In this document: in pieces, positions 1 to 5,463 of the stretch | Layout: each line of letters begins with the position of its first letter | How positions within the stretch are numbered: position 1 is the first letter of the stretch | Assembly (NCBI GenBank): GCA_027071965.1 | Contig: JALSYJ010000341.1 | Coordinates: forward strand, 1-6,661 | Direction: 5' to 3' | Length of the DNA: 6,661 bases | Origin: Robiginitomaculum sp. | Lineage (GTDB): Bacteria; Pseudomonadota; Alphaproteobacteria; Caulobacterales; Maricaulaceae | The notes under the pieces: model-generated | Told to the model about the DNA's origin: nothing | The model's database searches: none | Seen by the model: the letters and a program-made list of their open reading frames with translations, nothing else | Translations under genes and position numbers: made by a program

Positions 1-41
1 AGCGTAAACAAAACATCCCGGATCGGGGCTTGATAATTCAT
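1..41 (-). CDS. Acyl-CoA dehydrogenase, N-terminal fragment (runs off the left edge)
   Basis: Only the first 13 codons and part of the next are present, reading MNYQAPIRDVLFTL from an ATG at 41-39. This matches the usual start of a group of proteobacterial acyl-CoA dehydrogenases (pattern M-x-Y-x-A-P-h-R-D-h-x-F-x-L), flavoenzymes that introduce the alpha,beta double bond of an acyl-CoA in fatty acid beta-oxidation. A ribosome binding site AAGGA lies on the minus strand at 56-52, ten bases before the ATG. The gene is divergent from the threonylcarbamoyl-AMP synthase gene and shares a 172-bp upstream region with it. The call rests on a very short peptide, so the family is likely but the subfamily and substrate chain length cannot be judged. 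Confidence 0.6.
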   Translation of the reverse strand, partial: MNYQAPIRDVLFT

Positions 42-213
42 GGCAAAGGTTTCCTTATATTCCGGCCCTAAGGCTCAAGTGTACCGGGCCAAGGCTTATT
101 GGCAAGTCATTCAATGATCAGGGCCGGGAACCGGAGCCTGTTACTGAAGCATTGACAATTGCTCTGATTTACAGATCAGGATAAACAAATTTGAAAACTG
201 TAAGAAGGCCAAT
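42..213. promoter_or_regulatory. Divergent intergenic region between acyl-CoA dehydrogenase and tsaC-like gene
   Basis: This 172-bp gap must contain the start signals of both flanking genes. A perfect -35 hexamer TTGACA is seen on the plus strand at 152-157, but nothing at 17-19 bp downstream is a good -10; the best is CAGGAT at 177-182 (3 of 6, spacing 19), so the promoter call is weak. The ribosome binding site of the plus-strand gene is clear: AGAAGG at 203-208, five bases before the ATG at 214. CCGGCCC (62-68) and GGGCCGG (121-127) form an inverted repeat around the middle of the gap, which may be chance in a GC-rich stretch. No coding potential was recognised in this gap. Confidence 0.35.
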
Positions 214-849
214 ATGTCCACACCTGTTCTTTGCGCTAAAGATCCCAAAACTGCAAGTAAGGCAGCGGCTGTTTTACAAGATGGCGGTCTGGTGGTTATC
301 CCCACAGAAACTGTTTATGGAATTGCTGCCATGGCCAATAATGGCGAGGCAATTTTGCGCATTTACCAGATCAAGGGCCGAGAGGCGCAAAAAGCCCTGT
401 TACCTCATGTCAGTGACCTTGAAATGGCACAGGAACTAGGAGAAATAGAGCCAAAAGCCAGAGCCTTAATAGCAAAGTTCTGGCCGGGACCACTTACATT
501 GATTGTACCTGCAAAGCCATGTGCTGCCATCCATAATGCAGCCAGAGGCGGGCTTGATACTGTTGCGCTTCGCTGTCCAGACCATGATTTTACGCAAAAA
601 CTGATCCGCAGGTTAAATCACCCCCTTGTGGCACCTTCAGCTAATCTGGCAGGAGAGCAGCCCCCTACGAAAATTTCACAATTATCAGCACATATTTCTG
701 AAAATGTGGATCTGATCATTGATGGCGGCACCGGATCAGATGGTCTTAGCTCCACCTTGCTGGATTTAACTTGTGATTCGCCAAAAATACTGCGCCAAGG
801 CATGCTGCCAAGGACACAAATTGAGCAAGTGAGTGGGCCTGTTGACTGA
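214..849 (+). CDS. Threonylcarbamoyl-AMP synthase, short TsaC/YrdC type
   Basis: Members of this family make L-threonylcarbamoyl-AMP from threonine, bicarbonate and ATP, the first step in t6A synthesis at position 37 of ANN-decoding tRNAs; the protein is cytoplasmic. The 211-residue product is essentially one Sua5/YciO/YrdC domain: PTETVYG at 30-36, KGR at 54-56, WPGPLT at 90-95, PSANLAG at 141-147, STLLDL at 180-185 and ILRQG at 192-196. It lacks the C-terminal Sua5 domain of the roughly 320-residue long form. Some positions usually conserved are changed: YGIAAM instead of the common YGLGAD, and KGREAQKALL where most members have KGRPxxxPL. The start is supported by AGAAGG five bases upstream. 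The downstream oxidase gene overlaps its last 17 bases, so the two are probably co-transcribed. A YciO-like paralogue of unknown role is the main alternative. Confidence 0.82.
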   Translation: MSTPVLCAKDPKTASKAAAVLQDGGLVVIPTETVYGIAAMANNGEAILRIYQIKGREAQKALLPHVSDLEMAQELGEIEPKARALIAKFWPGPLTLIVPAKPCAAIHNAARGGLDTVALRCPDHDFTQKLIRRLNHPLVAPSANLAGEQPPTKISQLSAHISENVDLIIDGGTGSDGLSSTLLDLTCDSPKILRQGMLPRTQIEQVSGPVD

Positions 850-2242
850 GCTATCGCAGCAATTCCTTGCATCGGCCCGGCAGATATTGGGCGATAAGAA
901 CATGATCTGTGACCAGAAGGCAGCAACACCATATCTGCACGAATGGCGGGATCGCTGGCATGGGCTTACGCCGTTGATTGTCTTGCCTGATTCAACAAGG
1001 CAGGTAACAGAAATAGTGCAACTTTGTGCACAGCATCAGGTGGCAATAACTCCACAAGGAGGAAATACCGGGCTGGTTGGCGGTCAAATCCCACAAGGAG
1101 AGATCCTGCTTTGCACCAGAAAACTGCAACAGATACCAAGGGTAAACAAATCAGACATGACTTTAACCGTTAGTGCCGGTGTCAGCCTGTCTGATGCTGC
1201 CGGGGCTGCTTTTGAGCATGATCTGTTATTTCCGATGGAGCTTGCCTCTGGTGGCAGTGCCACTATTGGCGGAGCCATATCCACCAATGCCGGAGGCATG
1301 ATGGTATTACGCTATGGAACCATGCGCGAACTGGTGCTTGGTCTGGAGATAGTGCTGGCCGATGGACAAGTATGGACAGGGATGAACAGCCTGTACAAAA
1401 ACAATACCGGCTATGATCTAAAACAGATGTTCATTGGCGCAGAGGGCACCCTTGGTATTGTCACCAAAGCGGTTTTGCGCCTGTTCCCCAGACCAAAGGC
1501 AAAAACTTTGGCCTGGTGCAGCGTAAACTCGGTAGCAGATGCCACCAGAGCACTTGGTTATTTGCAAAACCATTGCGCTGATCCTGTGGCAAAATTTGAA
1601 CTGGTTTCGCAATTGGCCCTGTCACTGGTTTTGCAAAATATCCCCGGAGCCAAAAAGCCATTGGCCCATGATGCTCCATGGTCAGTTATGGTGGAATTTG
1701 AAAGCTGGCATGGCTCTGAAATTGCGCAAAATGCCTTGGCCTCGGCCCTTGATAAGGGGCTGATTATTGATGCAGTAATTGCCAGATCACAAAAACAGCA
1801 AAATGAACTATCTGCTTTACGCGAAAATATATCTGCGGCGCAAAAGAGCGAAGGCGCTGCTATCAAACATGATATATCCTTGCCTCTTGCCAATATTGCC
1901 GATTTTCTAAAACAGGCCAGAAATAAAATACTGCAACAAATTCCTGACACAAGATTGTGCGTGTTTGGACATCTTGGCGACGGAAATCTGCATTATAACC
2001 TGCTGTCACCAATTGGCATGAAAAGCGATGACTTTACCCGGCGCCGGAGTGAAATTACCACGCTGGTACATGATCTGGTACAGGAAATGGGTGGTAGTTT
2101 TTCTGCGGAACACGGCATTGGCATTGCCCGCATCAACGACCTTAAACGCTATAAAACCGAAGTGGAAATTGCCATGATGCGACAGATAAAACAGGCACTT
2201 GATCCGGACAATCTGATGAATCCACGGCTTTGGTTTAGCTGA
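833..2242 (+). CDS. FAD-linked oxidase, D-2-hydroxyglutarate dehydrogenase-like
   Basis: A 469-residue flavoprotein of the VAO/PCMH family that oxidises a D-2-hydroxy acid, most likely D-2-hydroxyglutarate, to the 2-keto acid and passes electrons to an electron-transfer flavoprotein or quinone. The FAD-binding half shows PQGGNTGLVGG (74-84), ATIGGAISTNAGG (143-155) and GAEGTLGIVT (202-211). The C-terminal half carries the active-site pattern of D-2-hydroxyglutarate dehydrogenases: R330, S334 (usually Thr), K345 in KHDISLP, H380 and H387 in GHLGDGNLH, N389, and E426-H427 in SAEHGIG. GNTGLVGG favours this subfamily over GlcD or D-lactate dehydrogenase, but the substrate is inferred. The GTG start at 833 lies inside the upstream gene; no strong Shine-Dalgarno is visible, which suggests translational coupling. 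TTG at 842 is an alternative start, whereas ATG at 902 would cut off conserved N-terminal sequence. The 3' end overlaps convergent gluQ by 8 bp. Confidence 0.85.
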   Translation: MGLLTELSQQFLASARQILGDKNMICDQKAATPYLHEWRDRWHGLTPLIVLPDSTRQVTEIVQLCAQHQVAITPQGGNTGLVGGQIPQGEILLCTRKLQQIPRVNKSDMTLTVSAGVSLSDAAGAAFEHDLLFPMELASGGSATIGGAISTNAGGMMVLRYGTMRELVLGLEIVLADGQVWTGMNSLYKNNTGYDLKQMFIGAEGTLGIVTKAVLRLFPRPKAKTLAWCSVNSVADATRALGYLQNHCADPVAKFELVSQLALSLVLQNIPGAKKPLAHDAPWSVMVEFESWHGSEIAQNALASALDKGLIIDAVIARSQKQQNELSALRENISAAQKSEGAAIKHDISLPLANIADFLKQARNKILQQIPDTRLCVFGHLGDGNLHYNLLSPIGMKSDDFTRRRSEITTLVHDLVQEMGGSFSAEHGIGIARINDLKRYKTEVEIAMMRQIKQALDPDNLMNPRLWFS

Positions 2243-3095
2243 TAACCGCCATCTTTTGTACCTCTTGGGGGCTTAGGCCCGTTGCCCGCAGGCTGCGCAG
2301 GCTGGTTGAGCCATCCCGCTTTGCCAGACGCTCGCCCCTGTCATCAAGCAACAGGCCATGGTGATAATATGTTGGTGTTGGCCAGCCGAGCAGTACCTGC
2401 AACAATACATGTATATGGGTACTTTCAAACAGGTCTTGTCCTCTGATTACATGGCTGATGCATTGCTTTGCATCATCATGGGTAACCGCCAGATGATATG
2501 AGGTTTGAATATCCTTGCGCGCCAGCACCACGTCGCCCAAAAGCTCAGGCCTGGCCCTGATGTGTCCGCTCTGGCCATCGGGGGCGCTTCCGGTTTCGAG
2601 CCAGCATAATTGCTGCCAGTCATCACCAAGCTGATCGCGGGCGCGGGCCAGTGACAAACGCCAGGCAAAAGGCTTTTTTTGTTGCAGCAAGTATTGCTCT
2701 TCATCTTCTGATAGCTGTTTTTTGGGGCCGAAATAGATTTTCGGTGCGCCGTGTGGGGCTTGCAAACTGGTGGCTAATACTTCGGAGCGAGTTAAAAAGC
2801 ACCGATATACCAAACCCATGCTTTGCAGATTTTTAAGGGTATTTTCATACTCAGCCATGTGGTTTGACTGTCGGCGCACCGGGTTTTCCCATTGCAAACA
2901 CAACCAGTGCAAATCTTCAAAAATTGCCGCTTCAAACTCAGGCTTACAGCGCGTGTGATCAATATCCTCGATGCGCAGGTGGAACTTTGCGCCCTGTTTC
3001 CTCGCCCATGAAAACGCAAATAGTGCACTGGCAGCGTGGCCTAAATGCAACAATCCGGTGGGAGATGGGGCAAAACGGGTGCTGTATTGGCTCAT
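2235..3095 (-). CDS. gluQ: Glutamyl-Q tRNA(Asp) synthetase
   Basis: A truncated GluRS paralogue of 286 residues, the usual size for the family, with the catalytic core but no anticodon-binding domain. It activates glutamate and attaches it to queuosine at the wobble position of tRNA(Asp). RFAPSPTG at 7-14 and the HIGH-type motif HLGH at 17-20 are present, RIEDID follows at 41-46, SYHLAVTHDDA at 199-209 and RGQDL at 218-222 match the family, and the KMSKS-like loop is RLAKRDGS at 256-263. The zinc-binding insertion is unusual: where many homologues have CxC...Y...C, this protein has C99, L101, Y121 and K125, so two of three cysteines are missing. The ATG start sits directly before RFAPSPTG, as expected, with AAAGG only three bases upstream. 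It is convergent with the FAD oxidase and divergent from the HNH gene. Its tRNA substrate needs the queuosine pathway, encoded elsewhere. Confidence 0.92.
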   Translation of the reverse strand: MSQYSTRFAPSPTGLLHLGHAASALFAFSWARKQGAKFHLRIEDIDHTRCKPEFEAAIFEDLHWLCLQWENPVRRQSNHMAEYENTLKNLQSMGLVYRCFLTRSEVLATSLQAPHGAPKIYFGPKKQLSEDEEQYLLQQKKPFAWRLSLARARDQLGDDWQQLCWLETGSAPDGQSGHIRARPELLGDVVLARKDIQTSYHLAVTHDDAKQCISHVIRGQDLFESTHIHVLLQVLLGWPTPTYYHHGLLLDDRGERLAKRDGSTSLRSLRATGLSPQEVQKMAVIS

Positions 3096-3273
3096 AAGCC
3101 TTTCATATTCCGATTTTAACTTGATGCGAATAGCAAATTTTACAATTTTGGGGACAGCAATGATTGCATAATCGGTATTCGTTCAAGGGGAGAGCCTTCA
3201 AAAAAACCAACACAGCTATTTTTGATTATATATTTGGGCGCATCTTGCGGCACGATCAGCAAGGATGGATGTT
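3096..3273. promoter_or_regulatory. Divergent intergenic region between gluQ and the HNH gene
   Basis: About 178 bp hold the upstream signals of both genes. The plus strand has an AT-rich run with a -10-like TATATT at 3229-3234, but no convincing -35 at the right distance. GCAATGATTGC at 3157-3167 is a perfect odd palindrome with 5-bp arms and might be an operator. CGAATA (3127-3132) and TATTCG (3176-3181) form a further inverted pair. No gene or RNA was recognised. The assignment as regulatory follows from position, not from a matched binding-site consensus. Confidence 0.3.
3262..3265 (+). promoter_or_regulatory. Ribosome binding site that decides the HNH start
   Basis: AGGA within AAGGATGG lies eight bases before the ATG at 3274. 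The first in-frame ATG, at 3265, overlaps this Shine-Dalgarno and has no other behind it, so the second ATG is the likelier start. Confidence 0.6.
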
Positions 3274-3834
3274 ATGAACGCGATAACTCCTGCGGCCAAG
3301 GGCTGGCCTTGCCTGGTTCTAAATGCTGACTTTGTTCCTCTTAGCTATCAGCCCCTGTCCTTAATTCCCTGGCAGGATGCGATCAGGTCGGTTTTTTTGG
3401 ACAAGGTGCAAACCATTGCCAGTTATGATCACTTTGTTCGTTCACCCAATGCCAGAATGAAACTACCGTCAGTGGTGGCGCTAAAGTCCTATGTGCGCCC
3501 AAAACAGCAAGTGGCCTTTACACGGTTTAATGTATTTTTGCGTGATGGTTTTTCCTGTGTGTATTGTGGTTCTGATTCTGATCTTACATTTGATCATCTT
3601 ATCCCGCGCTCAAAGGGTGGAACCACTAATTGGGAGAATATTGTAACGGCCTGTTCGCCATGCAATTTGCGCAAAGGCGGAAAATTGCCACAAGTTTGCG
3701 GGATGATACCGAAAATAGCGCCACGTCGTCCCACATCATTTGAACTTCAGGCCATGGGCCGCAAGTTTCCTCCTAACTTCTTGCATCAAAGCTGGATGGA
3801 TTATTTGTACTGGGATGTTGAGTTGGAAAAATAG
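3274..3834 (+). CDS. HNH endonuclease-fold protein, conserved alphaproteobacterial type
   Basis: A 186-residue protein (189 if the ATG at 3265 is used) with a C-terminal HNH nuclease domain. Numbered from 3274, two CxxC pairs (C95/C98 and C127/C130) would bind a structural zinc; DH at 107-108 supplies the catalytic histidine and metal-binding aspartate, and N122 and N131 complete an H-N-N pattern in the ENIV...CSPCN segment. The N-terminal ~85 residues (VLNADFVPLSY, LPSVVALKSYV) and the ending SWMDYLYWD at 173-181 are typical of a conserved chromosomal HNH family in alphaproteobacteria and relatives. Its biological role is, to my knowledge, unsettled; a nuclease acting on DNA is inferred from the domain only. 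No toxin-antitoxin, methylase, phage or intein partner is adjacent: its neighbours are gluQ and an RNA helicase. All catalytic residues appear intact, so it is not a decayed mobile-element remnant. Confidence 0.85.
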   Translation: MNAITPAAKGWPCLVLNADFVPLSYQPLSLIPWQDAIRSVFLDKVQTIASYDHFVRSPNARMKLPSVVALKSYVRPKQQVAFTRFNVFLRDGFSCVYCGSDSDLTFDHLIPRSKGGTTNWENIVTACSPCNLRKGGKLPQVCGMIPKIAPRRPTSFELQAMGRKFPPNFLHQSWMDYLYWDVELEK

Positions 3835-3857
3835 GGTCAGGATCTGGCGCCCTGATC
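3827..3857 (-). terminator. Possible terminator for the helicase gene in the convergent gap
   Basis: Read on the minus strand, TCAGG (3855-3851) can pair with CCTGA (3841-3837) around a 9-base loop, and a run of five T (3831-3827) follows after five bases. The stem is short and the T-run overlaps the last codons of the HNH gene, so this is a weak candidate. On the plus strand the same arms extend to seven pairs with one G-U, but the T-rich stretch lies some 18 bases further on, which makes it a poor terminator for the HNH gene. Confidence 0.3.
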
Positions 3858-3897
3858 ATGGGGAATTAGCCTTATTTATTTTACTAAACCCATATTT

Positions 3898-5229
3898 TTA
3901 TTTGCTTCCGCGTCTTGGTCGATGTTTTCTCCGGGGGCCAGGCTTTTGTGATTTTGCCGCAGTTGTCGGCTTGTGACGGGGTGCAGAAACCGCTTGCTTT
4001 TCGGTGTTCTTTTTCTTCTTTGGCCGCCTCTTTTTACGTGCGGGGGGCTTGTTTGCGGGTGCAGTATTCTTGACTATCGGGGCCGCTTCAATGGTTTTGC
4101 TGCCTGCGGGCTGGTTTTGTTTTTCTATGGTTGTGCCGATTAGTTTTTCTATGCTTCGCAAAAAGGGGCGCTCTGATATATCACATAAGGAGATGGCAAT
4201 TCCGCCTTTGCCGGCCCGGGCTGTACGCCCAATACGGTGCACATAGGTTTCAGCTATATTGGGAATTTCAAAATTGATTACGTGGCTGATATCATCAATA
4301 TCGATGCCTCTGGCGGCAATGTCTGTTGCAACCAGCACATTTAACTGTGCTCCCTTGAATGCAGATAGGGTTTTTTCTCGTTGACGCTGGCTTTTATTGC
4401 CATGAATAGCCGCAGCCTTAATGCCTGCTTTTTCAAGATTTTGCACAACCTTGTTGGCGCCGTGCTTGGTTCGCGTAAATACAATGGCGCGACGGACATC
4501 CTCATCCGCAAGCAGGTTTATAAGCAGCTCCCGTTTTGCCGGTTTTTCAACCAAATAGACTTTCTGCGCAATGCGCTCAATGGGTCGTGATTGCGGGGCC
4601 ACCGAGATTTCAACTGGGCTGGACAGAAAATCTGCCGCCAAAGCGCGGATTTGCTTTGGCATGGTGGCCGACAGCAGCAAGGTTTGGTGTTTGGGGGGCA
4701 ATTGGCCAAGCAGACGGCGAATGGCAGGCATAAACCCAAGGTCGAGCATTTGGTCTGCTTCGTCCAGCACTACTGTTTTGGTTCGATCCAGACGAAATTT
4801 ACGCGAGCTGATCAGGTCTTCCAGTCGGCCCGGTGTGGCAACAACAATATCAACTCCCTGACTCAAGGCTTTTATTTGTGGCCCCGGCTTTACCCCTCCG
4901 ACAATTACGGCCACCTTGTGAGACAGCAACCGGCCATAGGTGCGGATACTGTCGGCAATCTGTGTTGCCAATTCACGGGTCGGAGCCAAAATCAGGGCAT
5001 GACATGATTTAGGCCCGGGCCGTCCATGCATTTGCTCGTGCTGATGTAATAATGGCAGCACAAAGGCTGCGGTTTTACCGGTGCCGGTCTGGGCAATGCC
5101 AACTATATCCGCTCCATTTAGCATTGCGGGTATGACTTTGGCCTGAATGGGTGTCGGATGCTTGTATCCTTCTTCGGTAATTGCACGCAGCAAAAGACCA
5201 TCAAGGCCAAGTTCAGAGAATTGTATCAT
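3898..5229 (-). CDS. DEAD-box ATP-dependent RNA helicase, RhlE-like
   Basis: A 443-residue cytoplasmic helicase that uses ATP to unwind short RNA duplexes, in roles such as ribosome assembly, mRNA decay or cold-stress RNA remodelling. All motifs are present in order: Q motif around F4-Q29, AQTGTGKT 46-53, PTRELA 83-88, GG 111-112, TPGR 132-135, DEAD 156-159, SAT 187-189, IVFTRT 249-254, ATDIAARGID 301-310 and HRIGRTAR 331-338. The tail from about residue 370 is Pro/Ala-rich with clusters of lysine and arginine (ARKKRRPKKKK at 397-407, RRKHRPRR at 433-440), as in RhlE-type proteins where it aids RNA binding. The start follows from the Q motif placement; the ribosome binding site (GAAAGA, minus strand 5241-5236) is weak. 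The 5' leader has a hairpin and a 5-codon ORF overlapping the ATG. The gene is divergent from the desaturase. RhlE, CsdA and RhlB cannot be separated by motif alone; the length and tail favour RhlE. Confidence 0.93.
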   Translation of the reverse strand: MIQFSELGLDGLLLRAITEEGYKHPTPIQAKVIPAMLNGADIVGIAQTGTGKTAAFVLPLLHQHEQMHGRPGPKSCHALILAPTRELATQIADSIRTYGRLLSHKVAVIVGGVKPGPQIKALSQGVDIVVATPGRLEDLISSRKFRLDRTKTVVLDEADQMLDLGFMPAIRRLLGQLPPKHQTLLLSATMPKQIRALAADFLSSPVEISVAPQSRPIERIAQKVYLVEKPAKRELLINLLADEDVRRAIVFTRTKHGANKVVQNLEKAGIKAAAIHGNKSQRQREKTLSAFKGAQLNVLVATDIAARGIDIDDISHVINFEIPNIAETYVHRIGRTARAGKGGIAISLCDISERPFLRSIEKLIGTTIEKQNQPAGSKTIEAAPIVKNTAPANKPPARKKRRPKKKKNTEKQAVSAPRHKPTTAAKSQKPGPRRKHRPRRGSK

Positions 5230-5243
5230 AAAATTTCTTTCAT
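5226..5243 (-). CDS. Possible 5-codon upstream ORF (MKEIL) overlapping the helicase start
   Basis: On the minus strand an ATG at 5243-5241 opens a frame of five codons, MKEIL, whose TGA (5228-5226) overlaps the helicase ATG in an ATGA arrangement. Such overlap would allow translational coupling or re-initiation. No good Shine-Dalgarno precedes the mini-ORF, since the foot of a hairpin ends three bases upstream, so expression is doubtful; it may be chance. Confidence 0.2.
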   Translation of the reverse strand: MKEIL

Positions 5244-5245
5244 AT

Positions 5246-5272
5246 GGCAGTGAGCCTGAAATGCTCAGTGCC
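5246..5272 (-). promoter_or_regulatory. Stem-loop in the helicase 5' leader
   Basis: GGCAGTGAGC (5246-5255) and GCTCAGTGCC (5263-5272) are inverted repeats with 9 of 10 pairs and a 7-base loop. On the minus strand the structure sits 16 bases before the helicase ATG, so if transcribed it would lie just upstream of the ribosome binding site. There is no T-run after it on either strand, which argues against a simple terminator. A DNA operator is the alternative reading. Confidence 0.45.
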
Positions 5273-5463
5273 AGCGGCCCATTGTCACACTAATTGTTAC
5301 AACTATGGGGGCAGATTGGTAGCTAAAGCCGTGATTTTACTTCTTTATAGGATTCAACTTTTACTTTGAGACTGTATGTTTTGGCAGTTCGGGTTTGTGT
5401 GTACTGCTTTGATGGGTTAGAAGCAAGGCTCGACCGTTTAGAAGATAAAATCAGGATATTTAT
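5273..5463. promoter_or_regulatory. Divergent control region between helicase and desaturase
   Basis: Together with the hairpin, this forms a 234-bp gap between two divergent genes. It holds a tandem imperfect 12-bp repeat, TTGTCACACTAA (5282-5293) and TTGTTACAACTA (5294-5305), each containing a TGTnACA odd palindrome. A further short direct repeat TTAGAAG occurs at 5417-5423 and 5438-5444. The desaturase ribosome binding site is AGGA at 5453-5456, seven bases before its ATG. Promoter-like hexamers on both strands are weak and I do not assign one. An open frame crosses 5366-5463 but shows no family resemblance and runs on into the desaturase gene in another frame. Confidence 0.4.

Noticed and set aside
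60..130. Inverted repeat CCGGCCC/GGGCCGG in the leftmost gap, considered as a terminator or attachment site
   Set aside because: Arms are 52 bp apart with no T-run and no mobile gene nearby; noted only within the intergenic entry.
191..439. 82-codon frame starting with TTG upstream of the tsaC-like gene
   Set aside because: Overlaps the tsaC-like gene in another frame; the latter has the ribosome binding site and a recognisable domain.
618..932. 104-codon open frame on the minus strand over the tsaC/oxidase junction
   Set aside because: Antisense to two recognised genes; the translation is rich in Ser, Pro and Arg and resembles no family.
1558..1950. 130-codon open frame on the minus strand inside the FAD oxidase
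   Set aside because: Antisense shadow of a gene whose own frame carries all the catalytic motifs; Cys/Ser-rich composition typical of antisense frames.
3110..3181. Two inverted pairs (CCGATT/AATCGG and CGAATA/TATTCG) in the gluQ/HNH gap
   Set aside because: 6-bp arms that cross each other and are 40-60 bp apart; expected by chance in AT-rich DNA.
3274..3834. HNH gene as part of a homing element, intein or defence island
   Set aside because: No intein splice motifs, intron structure, methylase, phage gene or toxin partner is visible; the neighbours are housekeeping genes.
4591..5007. 138-codon plus-strand frame inside the helicase gene
   Set aside because: Antisense to helicase motifs I-III; no family resemblance.
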